From the NCBI RefSeq assembly GCF_000023105.1, contig NC_012669.1, positions 1,488,001-1,552,000 of the forward strand: DNA of 64,000 nt, in the 5' to 3' direction. The notes beneath the pieces are model-generated. The model saw only the letters and a program-made list of their open reading frames with translations, was not told the DNA's origin and searched no databases. Source of the stretch: Beutenbergia cavernae DSM 12333 (GTDB taxonomy: Bacteria > Actinomycetota > Actinomycetes > Actinomycetales > Beutenbergiaceae). Position numbers and translations under genes: made by a program. Below are positions 45,466-54,324 of the stretch, in pieces. The first letter of the stretch is position 1; the number at the start of each line of letters is the position of its first letter.

Positions 45466-47136
45466 GTCGCGCGCGAGAGCGCGTCCCGCCAGGCGGCCGG
45501 TGAACAGGCACCCGCCGAGGAAGGTGCCCTCGAGCGCGCGGTGCCCGTGCATGCCGCCGCCGCCGAACCCGGCAGCCTCGCCGACCGCCCACAGGCCCGG
45601 CAGCACCTCGCCGTCCGGGCGCAGGACCCGCCCGGCGGCGTCGGTGTGGAGCCCGCCGAGCGTCTTGCGCGTGAGCACGGAGAGCCGGACGGCGAGGAGC
45701 GGCCCGTCCTTCGGCGTCGTCAGCGGCCGCGGTGGCGCGACCCGGATCAGCCGGTCCACGCGGTAGCGACGGGCCATCGCCGTCGCGACGACCTGGTGGT
45801 CCTTCCCGAGCCCGGAACGCACCTGCGCGTCGCGGAGCGCGATGGTCCGGGCGAGCGCGTCGGCGTCGATCCGGGGCGTGCCGGTGAGCGCGTTCATGCC
45901 CGCGGCGAGCTCGGCCGCGTCGGGCGCCCACACGAACTCGTCCGAGGACTCGGCGAAGCGCGCGACGGGCCCGACAGCCCCGGGCAGCACCCTCTGCGCG
46001 AGCTGGCGCACGCTCTTGCCCGTGAGGTCGGGGTTCTGCTCGGACCCGGAGAGCGCGAACTCCGTGTCCATGATCGCCTTGTTGAGCACGAACCAGGAGT
46101 GGTCGTCGCCGCGCGCCGTCACGTGCTGCAGCGCACCGAGGGCGTCGAACCCGGGGAACAGGGGCGGCGGGAGGCGGTTCCCGTCGGCGTCCAGCCACAG
46201 CGACGACGGCCCGGCGAGGATCCGGATGCCGTGCCGGCTCCACACGGGGGAGTGGTTGGTGATGCCCTCGGGGTAGTGCCACATCCGGTCGGTGTGCACG
46301 AGCGCCGCGCCGGCGTCCGCGGCGACCGTCTGCAGCACGCCGTCGGTGGAGTCCGGCACCCCGGAGAGCATCCGCTCGGGCAGACGCCCGGCCGCGGTGG
46401 GCCACTGCGCCCGGACCAGGTCGTGGTTCGCGCCGATCCCGCCGGTGGCGACGACGACGGCGCCGGCCCGCAGCACCTCCTCGCGGACGACGTCGCGGGA
46501 CGAGGGCGCGCCCCGCTCGGCGTCGTCGGGCGCGAGGATCTCGACGCGTACGCCGTCGACGACGCCGTCCGTCACTTCGAACCCGACCGCCCGGTGCCGG
46601 AACCGCACGTCGAGCAGCCCCGCCTCGCGCGCCCGCGCGGCGGCGGCGAGGAACGGCGCGAGCACGCCCGGACCGGTGCCCCACGTGACGTGGAACCGGG
46701 GCACGGAGTTGCCGTGCCCGTCGGCGAGGTAGCCGCCGCGTTCGGCCCACTGGACGAGCGGGAACCAGCGCACCCCGAGGTCGTGCAGCCACGGCCGCAG
46801 GTCGGTGCCCGCGAACTCGACGAACGCGCGCGCCCAGGCGTACCCCTGCGCATCCGGCCCGACGCCGTCGGCGGCCCCCGGGGCGAAACCGGCCGAGCCG
46901 AGCCAGTCCGCGAACGCGAGCTCGACGTCGTCGTCGACGCCCATGCGGCGCTGCTCCGGCGATCCGACAAGGAACAGTCCGCCGAAGGACCACCAGGCCT
47001 GGCCTCCGAGCGAGGCTCTCGGTTCGGCGTCGATCAGGAGCACGTGGCGGCCGGCCGAGGTGAGCTCGGTGGCGGTGACGAGACCGGCGAGGCCGGCCCC
47101 GATGACGATGACGTCGGCGTCAGCGGTCTGTGCCAT
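45457..47136 (-). CDS. FAD-binding dehydrogenase (fumarate reductase/KSTD-like)
   Basis: This encodes a 559-residue flavoprotein. The N-terminal dinucleotide motif is VIVIGAGLAGLVTATEL, followed by GGQAWWSFGG, and VVATGGIGAN lies in the middle. The C-terminal FAD-binding block is LWAVGEAAGFGGGGMHGHRA. The overall text fits the family usually called FAD-binding dehydrogenase, related to fumarate reductase flavoprotein and 3-ketosteroid dehydrogenase; the substrate is unknown. There is no signal peptide. The nearby etfBA genes could accept its electrons, but this is inference from distance only (about 2.3 kb, with glgX between). Confidence 0.85.
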   Translation of the reverse strand: MAQTADADVIVIGAGLAGLVTATELTSAGRHVLLIDAEPRASLGGQAWWSFGGLFLVGSPEQRRMGVDDDVELAFADWLGSAGFAPGAADGVGPDAQGYAWARAFVEFAGTDLRPWLHDLGVRWFPLVQWAERGGYLADGHGNSVPRFHVTWGTGPGVLAPFLAAAARAREAGLLDVRFRHRAVGFEVTDGVVDGVRVEILAPDDAERGAPSSRDVVREEVLRAGAVVVATGGIGANHDLVRAQWPTAAGRLPERMLSGVPDSTDGVLQTVAADAGAALVHTDRMWHYPEGITNHSPVWSRHGIRILAGPSSLWLDADGNRLPPPLFPGFDALGALQHVTARGDDHSWFVLNKAIMDTEFALSGSEQNPDLTGKSVRQLAQRVLPGAVGPVARFAESSDEFVWAPDAAELAAGMNALTGTPRIDADALARTIALRDAQVRSGLGKDHQVVATAMARRYRVDRLIRVAPPRPLTTPKDGPLLAVRLSVLTRKTLGGLHTDAAGRVLRPDGEVLPGLWAVGEAAGFGGGGMHGHRALEGTFLGGCLFTGRLAGRALARDSA

Positions 47137-47161
47137 GCGCTGCAGCGTAGGGCTCGGGCGC

Positions 47162-49414
47162 TCAGGGCGTCCGCCGTTCGAGGTAGATCCGCATGCTCAG
47201 GGCGTCGAGGGGCACGATCGAGCCGTCCGCGGGGTGCAGGACGCCGTTGATCGCCGACGTCGCGAGCTCGCCCGGGTGCTCCCACGTCGAGTCCCAGACG
47301 AGCTCCCAGCCGGTGCGCGCGGGCGCGAGCACGACGTCGTCCTGCTCCAGGGCGCCGTTCAGGACCACGAGCACGTCGCGCGGCGCGGGCGCGGCGGGCT
47401 CGGCTGGCTCGGCGCCGGAGAGCGGGTCCGGCAGGGACCGCCCCGACCGCCGCATCTGCAGCAGCCGGCGAGCGGGGTCGTGCCAGGCGTCGTGGTCCAG
47501 CGCGGTGCCGTCGGAGCCGAACCAGGCGAGGTCGTCGAGCGTGTCGTCCCGGCGGGGCCGGCCGCGCGCGAAGCGGACGGGCCGCAGCGCCGCGTGCTCC
47601 CGGCGCAGGGCGAGCAGGTACTGGGACGTGGCGAGCAGGTCGGAGCGCCACTCGGAGATCTCCCAGCTCACCCAGGACAGCTCCGAGTCCTGGCAGTACG
47701 CGTTGTTGTTGCCGCGCTGCGTGCGGCCCACCTCGTCGCCGGCCGTGAGCATCGGCACGCCGGCGGACACGAGCAGCGTGGCGAGCAGGTTGCGGATCGA
47801 GCGGCGCCGCAGGGGGAGGATCTCGCCGCCCGGGTCCTCGTCCCGGACCGGCCCTTCGATCCCGTGGTTCCAGGACAGGTTGTGGTCCGAGCCGTCGCGC
47901 CCGCCCTCGCCGTTCGCCTCGTTGTGCTTGTGGTCGTACGCGACGAGGTCGGCGAGCGTGAAGCCGTCGTGCGCCGTCACGTAGTTCACGCTGGCGAGGG
48001 GGCCGCGCGAGCCGCCGCCGCCGTGCCCGAACAGGTCGGCGGAGCCGGACAACCGGGTCGCGAGATCGCGGAGGTCGTGCGTGGCGCCGTCGCCGGCCGC
48101 GGCGGTGCGCGGGTCGGCGAGCCAGAAGCGCCGTGTCGCGTCGCGGAACCTGTCGTTCCACTCGCGCATCGGCGGGAGGAACGCGCCCGTGCGCCAGCCG
48201 CTGGGGCCGACGTCCCACGGTTCCGCGACGAGCTTGAGCCCACCGAGCGTCGGGTCGCTCGCGAGCGCGACGAGGAACGGGTGGTCCGGTTCGAACGCAC
48301 CGGCCCGCCGGCCGAGCGTGACGGCGAGGTCGAACCGGAACCCGTCCACGCCCACCTCCTCGGCCCAGTACCGCAGCGAGTCGAGGGCGAGCTGCACCAC
48401 GCGCTGGCGGCGGAAGTCGAGGGAGTTCCCGGTTCCGGTGACGTCGGCGTACCGCGCCGGTGAGGAGCCGTCGTGCAGGTAGTAGCCGGTGTTGTCGAGC
48501 CCGCGCCAGGACAGCAGCGGCCCGTCGAGCCCCTGCTCGCACGTGTGGTTGTAGACGACGTCGAGCAGCACCTCGATCCCCGCGTCGTGCAGCAGCGAGA
48601 CCATCCCCGTGACCTCGGCCAGCACGGCCGCCGGGCCGGCCGAGCGGGCGGCGGTCGTGGCGTACCGCGGCTCGGGTGCGAAGAACGCGAGCGTGGAGTA
48701 GCCCCAATAGTTGACGAGACCCCGCTCGAGCAGCGCCGTCTCCGAGGCGATCGCGTGGATCGGGAGCAGCTCGAGCGTGGTGACGCCGAGCCGGCGCAGG
48801 TGCTCGATCGTCGCGGGGTGGGCGAGGCCGGCGTACGTGCCGCGCAGGTGCTCCGGCACGCCCGGGAGGTCCAGGGTCAGCCCGCGGACGTGCGCCTCGT
48901 ACACGACCGTCTCCGACCACGGCACACGCGGCCGCCGCACGGGCGGCCGGTGGCTCGGCACGACCACGCCGTGGCGCACGAACGGGGCGGAGTCCCGGTG
49001 ATCAGGCAGGGCGAGGTCGCCGGCCCCGTCCGCCTCGGTGACGTGCCCGAAGATCTCCGGGCTGAGCCGCAGGTCGCCGACGACGCCGCGGGCGTACGGG
49101 TCGAGGAGCAGCTTCGCCGGGTTGTGGAACAGGCCGGCGGCGGGATCCCACGGACCGTGCACCCGCAGCCCGTACCGTTGGCCGGCGCCGACGCCCGGCA
49201 CGTGCGCGTCCCACACCCCGAAGGCGCGTCGCCGCAGACCCACCCGACGTTCGCCGTCGTCGCCGAGCAGGCACAGGTCCACGGCCTCGGCGTGCGGGGC
49301 GGCGACGACGACGTCGATCCCGCCGTCGACCACGTGCGCGCCGAAGCGGTGCGGCAGGGAGGCACCCCGGGCAGCTCGAGCTGCGGGGCGCACGGTCTGG
49401 GGGCTGGCGGTCAT
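47162..49414 (-). CDS. glgX: Glycogen debranching enzyme (isoamylase type)
   Basis: This enzyme hydrolyses alpha-1,6 branches of limit dextrin left by GlgP. ATG 49414 was chosen (750 residues) with GGGAG upstream; an ATG 6 codons earlier is possible. The N-terminal CBM48-like domain (FGAHVVDGGIDVVVAAPHAEAV) is followed by the GH13_11 barrel: EAHVRGLT, VLLDVVYNHTCEQG, the nucleophile D362 in GFRFDLAVTLG, the acid/base E398 in LVAEPWDVG, and NYVTAHDGFTLADLV. LTAGDEVGRTQRGNNNAYCQD is typical of GlgX/TreX. It completes the glycogen set at 28.5-38.7 kb. Confidence 0.95.
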   Translation of the reverse strand: MTASPQTVRPAARAARGASLPHRFGAHVVDGGIDVVVAAPHAEAVDLCLLGDDGERRVGLRRRAFGVWDAHVPGVGAGQRYGLRVHGPWDPAAGLFHNPAKLLLDPYARGVVGDLRLSPEIFGHVTEADGAGDLALPDHRDSAPFVRHGVVVPSHRPPVRRPRVPWSETVVYEAHVRGLTLDLPGVPEHLRGTYAGLAHPATIEHLRRLGVTTLELLPIHAIASETALLERGLVNYWGYSTLAFFAPEPRYATTAARSAGPAAVLAEVTGMVSLLHDAGIEVLLDVVYNHTCEQGLDGPLLSWRGLDNTGYYLHDGSSPARYADVTGTGNSLDFRRQRVVQLALDSLRYWAEEVGVDGFRFDLAVTLGRRAGAFEPDHPFLVALASDPTLGGLKLVAEPWDVGPSGWRTGAFLPPMREWNDRFRDATRRFWLADPRTAAAGDGATHDLRDLATRLSGSADLFGHGGGGSRGPLASVNYVTAHDGFTLADLVAYDHKHNEANGEGGRDGSDHNLSWNHGIEGPVRDEDPGGEILPLRRRSIRNLLATLLVSAGVPMLTAGDEVGRTQRGNNNAYCQDSELSWVSWEISEWRSDLLATSQYLLALRREHAALRPVRFARGRPRRDDTLDDLAWFGSDGTALDHDAWHDPARRLLQMRRSGRSLPDPLSGAEPAEPAAPAPRDVLVVLNGALEQDDVVLAPARTGWELVWDSTWEHPGELATSAINGVLHPADGSIVPLDALSMRIYLERRTP

Positions 49415-49471
49415 CGCCGGCCAGTCTCCCATCGTGCCGCGGGCCCGCGCGGTGGTGGCAGGCTAGGGGCC

Positions 49472-50269
49472 ATGCGCATCGTGGTCGCCGTCAAGCACGT
49501 CCCGGACATCCAGGCGGACCGCTCGTTCACCGCCGAGGGCCGCGTCGCACGCGAGGGTGGCGACGGCACGCTGAACGAGCTGGACGAGTGCGCCGTCGAG
49601 GAGGCGCTGCGCCTCGTGGAGGCGGCGGGCGAGGGCGAGCACGAGATCGTCGCGCTCACGGTCGGCCCGACCGGGGCGGTCGACGCCGTGCGCCGCGCCC
49701 TGCAGATGGGGGCGCACGCTGCCGTGCACGTGTGCGACGACGCCGTGGCGGGCTCGGACGTCACGGGCACCTCGCGGGCGCTCGCCGCGGCCGTCCGCAC
49801 CCTGCACGCCGAGGCCCCGGTCGACGTCGCCCTCTTCGGCATGGCGGCCCTCGACGGGCTCGGCTCGGTGGTCCCGGCGCTGGTGGCCGCCGAGCTCGGC
49901 TGGCCGGCCCTGACGTTCGCGACGCGGCTGGGGGCCGACGGCGTCACGCTCACGATCGAGCGTGACGTCGCCGGTGCCCGCGAGACGCTCGCGGCGCCCG
50001 CACCCGCCGTCGTGTCGGTGACCGACGCCATCAACTCCCCCCGGTTCCCGGTGCTCGCGGGGATCCTCGCAGCGCGCTCGATCGAGGTCCGGCGCCTCGA
50101 CCTGGCGGCGATCGGTCTCGACGCCGCCGAGGTCGGAGCCGAGGGGGCGCGGACCCGGGTGCTCACGGCGGCGCCGCGGCCGCCGCGGCCCGAGCCGGAC
50201 ATCCGGTACGACGACGGGTCCGGGGGGCGCGCCCTCGCCGAGTTTCTCATCGCACGCGAGCTGGTCTGA
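49472..50269 (+). CDS. etfB: Electron transfer flavoprotein, beta subunit
   Basis: This is the AMP-binding small subunit of ETF, which carries electrons from acyl-CoA and other dehydrogenases. It has 265 residues. The start MRIVVAVKHVPDI and NELDECAVEEALRL are family hallmarks, and VVSVTDAINSPRFPVLAGILAA is the conserved C-terminal block. etfA begins 1 bp after its stop. No ETF-quinone oxidoreductase or acyl-CoA dehydrogenase is next to it. Confidence 0.94.
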   Translation: MRIVVAVKHVPDIQADRSFTAEGRVAREGGDGTLNELDECAVEEALRLVEAAGEGEHEIVALTVGPTGAVDAVRRALQMGAHAAVHVCDDAVAGSDVTGTSRALAAAVRTLHAEAPVDVALFGMAALDGLGSVVPALVAAELGWPALTFATRLGADGVTLTIERDVAGARETLAAPAPAVVSVTDAINSPRFPVLAGILAARSIEVRRLDLAAIGLDAAEVGAEGARTRVLTAAPRPPRPEPDIRYDDGSGGRALAEFLIARELV

Positions 50270-50270
50270 G

Positions 50271-51293
50271 GTGGCGACGCACGTGACGGATCACGCCCGG
50301 GCGGACGACGCCGTCGTCCTCGTCCTGCTCGACGACCCGGCCGCGGCGCCGCGGCCGACCACGTTCGAGCTCCTCACGCTCGCCGCGCGTGTCGGCTCAC
50401 CGCTCGTCGTGGCGTTCGGCCCGCTCGGTCCCGCCGCGACCGACGCGCTCGGTGCGTTCGGCGTGACCGACGTGCTGCAGCTCGACGTCGCCGGGGAGGA
50501 CGCCACGCTTCCGCCGGCCGCCGCGCGAGCGCTGGCCCAGGCCGTGCGCGGCACGGGCGCGACGCTCCTGCTGCTGCCGTCGACGTTCCTGCACAAGGAG
50601 ACCGCCGCGCTCGCGGCCCGCGAGCTGGGGGCGGGGCTGCTCATCGACGTCGCGTCGCTGCGCCGGGCCGGCGACGGCGGCGTGGTCGGCGGGAAGCGCG
50701 TGTTCGCCGGCACGTGGGACACCGAGTGCGAGGTGACGACGCCGCTCGCGGTCGCGACCGTGCGGGCGAACGCCGTCCGCCCCGAGGCCCTGGGCGCGCC
50801 CGTTGGCGAGCCCGCCGTCGCCGTGGAGTCGGTCGACGCCGCGGGCACCGCGCACGGGGTGACGCTCCGGGCGCGCGAGGAGGTGGCGCACGGTGCGGAC
50901 GACGGGCGCCCAGCCCTGGCCGAGGCGACTCTCGTCGTCGCGGGGGGCCGCGGGACGGGCGGGGACTTCGGCCCGGTCACCGAGCTCGCCGACGTGCTCG
51001 GTGCGGCGGTCGGCGCGACGCGCGACGTCGTCGAGGAGGGGTGGATCGGCCACGACGCGATGGTCGGCCAGACGGGCACGACGATCGCCCCCCGGCTGTA
51101 CATCGGCGCCGGGATCTCGGGCGCACCGCACCACCGCGGCGGGATGCAGGCCGCGGAGACGATCGTCGCGGTGAACATCGACGCCGAGGCGCCGCTCGTG
51201 GAGATCGCCGACTTCGCCGTCGTCGGCGACCTCGCGAGCGTCCTCACCGAGGCGGCCGAGGTGATCCGGGCCCACCGGGCGGCCTCCGCCTGA
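50271..51293 (+). CDS. etfA: Electron transfer flavoprotein, alpha subunit
   Basis: This is the FAD-binding large subunit, 340 residues, with a GTG start. The C-terminal FAD domain is clear: AGGRGTGGDFGPVTELADVL, then DAMVGQTGTTIAPRLYIGAGISGAPHHRGGMQ-type text and VAVNIDAEAPLVEIADFAVVGD. It forms a heterodimer with EtfB from the gene 1 bp upstream. The gene ends about 60 bp before the first RpiR-type operator. Confidence 0.94.
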   Translation: MATHVTDHARADDAVVLVLLDDPAAAPRPTTFELLTLAARVGSPLVVAFGPLGPAATDALGAFGVTDVLQLDVAGEDATLPPAAARALAQAVRGTGATLLLLPSTFLHKETAALAARELGAGLLIDVASLRRAGDGGVVGGKRVFAGTWDTECEVTTPLAVATVRANAVRPEALGAPVGEPAVAVESVDAAGTAHGVTLRAREEVAHGADDGRPALAEATLVVAGGRGTGGDFGPVTELADVLGAAVGATRDVVEEGWIGHDAMVGQTGTTIAPRLYIGAGISGAPHHRGGMQAAETIVAVNIDAEAPLVEIADFAVVGDLASVLTEAAEVIRAHRAASA

Positions 51294-51352
51294 CGGCGGC
51301 GCCGACCTGGCTCGAACGCGAGGCACGTGCTCGGGCGCGAGCGCTTGCCAGC

Positions 51353-51367
51353 TGACAGAACCTGTCA
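51353..51367. promoter_or_regulatory. RpiR-type operator, site 1
   Basis: TGACAGAACCTGTCA is an inverted repeat TGACA-N5-TGTCA just upstream of the -35 box of the RpiR gene. Its TGACAG/CTGTCA arms are 6 bp. Confidence 0.6.
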
Positions 51368-51372
51368 AATCG

Positions 51373-51401
51373 TTGACACGGAACGTGCGCACCGTGACAC
51401 T
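51373..51401 (+). promoter_or_regulatory. Promoter of the RpiR-family gene
   Basis: A perfect TTGACA (51373-51378), a 17-base spacer and GACACT (51396-51401) form a good promoter. The start codon begins 7 bases after the -10 box, so the message is probably leaderless. Confidence 0.6.
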
Positions 51402-51409
51402 TTCTGTCA
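51395..51409. promoter_or_regulatory. RpiR-type operator, site 2
   Basis: TGACACTTTCTGTCA repeats the TGACA-N5-TGTCA arrangement 42 bp (four helical turns) from site 1. It covers the -10 box and the first base of the start codon, so binding here should shut the promoter. Confidence 0.6.
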
Positions 51410-52332
51410 TGACGCCACCGGCGGAGGTGCGCACCCGGTCCATGAGGTCGGGCGGGATCCTCGCCGAGCTGCGCCGGCTCCTGCCCGACCTGCCCGACTC
51501 CGTGCGGCGGACGGCGGAGCGCGTGCTCGCGGACCCGGTCGCCAGCGTGGCCGGCACGATCACCGACCTCGCCGAGGCGAGCGGCACCTCGCCGTCGGCC
51601 GTGTCCCGGCTGTGCCGCAGGCTCGGCGTCGACGGGTACCCGGCCCTGCGGATCGCCGTCGTCGCGGACGCGACGGCGAGCGCGAGCTCCCCGTGGGAGA
51701 TCGACATCTCGCGCACGATCGGTCCCACGGACTCGCTCGAGGACGTCGCCGGCACCCTGGGTGCGGCGACGTCGAGGGCCGTCCACGACACGCTGGCGGG
51801 TCTTGACCTCGACGTGCTGCGCGACGTTGCGCACGCCGTCGCCGGGGCGCGGCGGGTGCACCTGTACGGCGTCAGCGGGAGCGCCGTCATGACGGCGGAG
51901 CTGCAGCTCCGCCTGCACCGGATCGGCATCGCGACGTGGTCCTTCGCCGACGTGCACGAGGGCCTCACGGGAGCCGCCCTGCTCGGGCCGGGCGACGTCG
52001 CGATCGCCGTCTCCTACACCGGCGAGACGATCGAGACGCTCGAGATGCTCCGCGCAGCCGGGAGCCGCGACGCCCTGACGGTGGCCGTCACCGGCGCGCC
52101 CCGGTCCTCGCTCGCGGCGGTCGCCGACCGCATCCTCGTCACCGTCACGGAGGAGACGACGTTCCGCGAGGGCCCGCTCGCGGCGCGCTTCTCGGAGCTG
52201 ACGGTGGTCGAGCTGCTGTACCTCGCCGTCGGTCAGCTCACCTACGAGCGGACCACCGAGCTGCTCACCCAGACGGCGCTCGCCGTCCGGCGACACCAGG
52301 CGGGGCGGACCGAACGAAAGCCCCGCCGCTGA
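51409..52332 (+). CDS. MurR/RpiR family transcriptional regulator
   Basis: This encodes 307 residues from ATG 51409. The N-terminal RpiR helix-turn-helix (about 20-75) contains ASGTSPSAVSRLCRRLGVDG, where a serine-rich recognition helix is typical. The SIS domain for phosphosugar binding follows with LYGVSGSAVMTAELQLRL and IAVSYTGETIETLEML. Two matched operators overlap its promoter, suggesting autoregulation. The next gene starts 66 bp later and is likely in the same transcript, so the regulator probably senses a sugar phosphate derived from what that secreted protein releases. Confidence 0.92.
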   Translation: MTPPAEVRTRSMRSGGILAELRRLLPDLPDSVRRTAERVLADPVASVAGTITDLAEASGTSPSAVSRLCRRLGVDGYPALRIAVVADATASASSPWEIDISRTIGPTDSLEDVAGTLGAATSRAVHDTLAGLDLDVLRDVAHAVAGARRVHLYGVSGSAVMTAELQLRLHRIGIATWSFADVHEGLTGAALLGPGDVAIAVSYTGETIETLEMLRAAGSRDALTVAVTGAPRSSLAAVADRILVTVTEETTFREGPLAARFSELTVVELLYLAVGQLTYERTTELLTQTALAVRRHQAGRTERKPRR

Positions 52333-52398
52333 GACCCGCGGGCGACGTCGTCGTCGCCCGTTCGCTCACAGCCCCGTCCGGGGCACGAGGAGGCAGGT

Positions 52399-54279
52399 AT
52401 GGCCGAGATCATCCTGACGCGTCAGGGCTTCCTGCGGATGAGCGGCGCCCTCGGTGGCGCCGTCGCCGCGGTCGGAGCATTCGCCGGCCCCGCCGGTGCG
52501 CACGTCCGGCGCGAGCCGGCGGCCGCCGGTTCCGGCGGACCGCTGCTGGCCGACGAGACGTTCCCCATCGGCGTGTTCTGGCCGCCGCCGCCCCTGCAGA
52601 CGACGCTCGAGCGCTGGCAGGAGATGGCCGACGCCGGGTTCACGTACGTCCACTCGAACAACTACCTGTACGCGGACCACTACATCCAGCGGCACGCGTT
52701 GGGCATCGCGGACCAGGTCGGGCTCAAGGTGCTCGTCGACGACGGCGACGTGCGCTGGCTCACGCACCAGTTCACGATCTCCGACGACGGCGGGGCCTTC
52801 ACGCTCACGCGCGCCGAGGCGGAGACGAAGCTGCGCGAGGTCATCCGCAAGTACGCCGGCGACGGCTTCTGGCAGATCGTCGACGGCCGCCTGCTGTTCG
52901 ACGGCGGCACCGGGAACGGCTCGATCGGGTGGACCCTCGACGGCGCCGAATGGACCGACTACACGTTCGAGTTCGACACCGCCCCGCGGGCGACGGGCGC
53001 CGGCGGCTACGCGCAGGCCGGGTGGGCGTTCCGCGTCCAGGACGAGGGCAACGCGTACGTCTGGCTGCTCACCAACCGCCCGGCCGACGGGGCGCCGTCA
53101 GCGCTGGTCAAGGCGGTCTTCGTGGGCGGCGCGCCGCAGGTGACGACGACGCTGCTGCCGTTCGCCGTCGTCCCTGACCAGACCTACCGCGTGGCGACCA
53201 CGCTGGAGGGTGACACGATCACGACGACGATCGACGGCGTCGTCGTCGACACGACGACGGACGCGACGTTCGCCTCCGGACCGGTCGGGTTCCGTGAGGC
53301 GGGGTCGGAGTCGGCGTTCTTCGACGACGTCGTGGTCACGGCGCCGGACGGCGAGGTGCTGTTCACCGAGGACTTCGCGTCCGATCTCGGGGCGTGGCGG
53401 CGTCCCGGCGGCGGCTTCGCCAGCTTCGCCGGACTCCACGTGTACGACGAGCCGTCCGTCGCGAAGCTGCCGGACCTCGCCATCGTGCTCGACATCATCC
53501 GGTCGATCGACCCCGAGTGCCTGCCCTACGTGAACCACCTGCCCGGCTTCGACTACGTGGAGGCGGTCGAGCAGACGAACCCGGAGGTGCTCTCGTTCGA
53601 CAGGTACCCGATCCTGCTCGAGGGCGAGGACGCCGGCTACTTCCGGAACTGGGCCGACGTCCGGGCGGCGGCGCTGCCGGGCGGGATCCCGACCTGGGCG
53701 TACATCCAGTCCGTGGGTTACACGAACCACGCCGTGCCCACGAAGGACGACCTGTACTGGCAGGTCAACATCAGCCTCGCGTACGGCTGCAAGGGCATCC
53801 AGTACTTCACGTACTGGACGCCGGACCCGGCCCGAGGGGAGAACTTCACCGGGGGCATCATGACGGTGGAGGGGGAGCGAACCCCGCTGTACGACCACAC
53901 GCGCGAGGTGAACACGCGCTACCTGGCCGCGATCGGCCGGCAGATGCTGCCGCTGACGTCGACGGCGGTGCAGGCGGCGAACCTCGATCCGGTACCGGAC
54001 GGGCTGGAGCCGTTCGCACCGGACGACGACGTCGAGCAGGTCCGGGGCGACGCCGTCGTCCTCGGCAGGTTCACCGGTCCGGACGAGCAGCGGTACCTCC
54101 TCGTGGCGAACCACTCGCGGCACGAGCGGGCGAACGTGGGGGTGCGGTGGGGATCCGCCGTCGGTGGGGTCGCGACGTACGAGCCCGAACGTGAGCGGTA
54201 CCGCGACCGGGGCGACCGCGACCTGAGCCTCCGGCTCGGCCCGGGTCGCGCGACCCTGGTGCGCATCGAGCCGCGGTAG
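52399..54279 (+). CDS. Secreted TIM-barrel glycosidase-like protein with inserted jelly-roll-like domain
   Basis: This encodes 626 residues. The N-terminus (LTRQGFLRMSGALGGAVAAVGAFAGPAGA, given in part) has a Tat-like layout but only one arginine in the motif, and cleavage after AHV/ARR-like text is expected. The first part (FPIGVFWPPP, MADAGFTYVHSNNYLY) begins a TIM barrel. A beta-rich insert of about 190 residues (roughly 155-340, with IGWTLDGAEWTDYTFEFDT and GPVGFREAGSESAFFDDVVV) resembles LamG/GH16-like jelly rolls. The barrel resumes with GLHVYDEPS (possible acid/base Glu) and GIQYFTYWTPD. I cannot assign a known glycosidase family. Confidence 0.6.
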   Translation: MAEIILTRQGFLRMSGALGGAVAAVGAFAGPAGAHVRREPAAAGSGGPLLADETFPIGVFWPPPPLQTTLERWQEMADAGFTYVHSNNYLYADHYIQRHALGIADQVGLKVLVDDGDVRWLTHQFTISDDGGAFTLTRAEAETKLREVIRKYAGDGFWQIVDGRLLFDGGTGNGSIGWTLDGAEWTDYTFEFDTAPRATGAGGYAQAGWAFRVQDEGNAYVWLLTNRPADGAPSALVKAVFVGGAPQVTTTLLPFAVVPDQTYRVATTLEGDTITTTIDGVVVDTTTDATFASGPVGFREAGSESAFFDDVVVTAPDGEVLFTEDFASDLGAWRRPGGGFASFAGLHVYDEPSVAKLPDLAIVLDIIRSIDPECLPYVNHLPGFDYVEAVEQTNPEVLSFDRYPILLEGEDAGYFRNWADVRAAALPGGIPTWAYIQSVGYTNHAVPTKDDLYWQVNISLAYGCKGIQYFTYWTPDPARGENFTGGIMTVEGERTPLYDHTREVNTRYLAAIGRQMLPLTSTAVQAANLDPVPDGLEPFAPDDDVEQVRGDAVVLGRFTGPDEQRYLLVANHSRHERANVGVRWGSAVGGVATYEPERERYRDRGDRDLSLRLGPGRATLVRIEPR

Positions 54280-54284
54280 GCCTC

Positions 54285-54315
54285 GCGCGGCGGGAACGGG
54301 CCGTTCCCGCCGCGC
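54285..54315. terminator. Bidirectional terminator hairpin
   Basis: GCGCGGCGGGAACG, a GGC loop and the exact complement CGTTCCCGCCGCGC form a 14-bp perfect stem in the 45-bp gap between the convergent TIM-barrel and ROK genes. This is the strongest plain hairpin in the window. Confidence 0.75.
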
Positions 54316-54324
54316 TCCGGGGCG

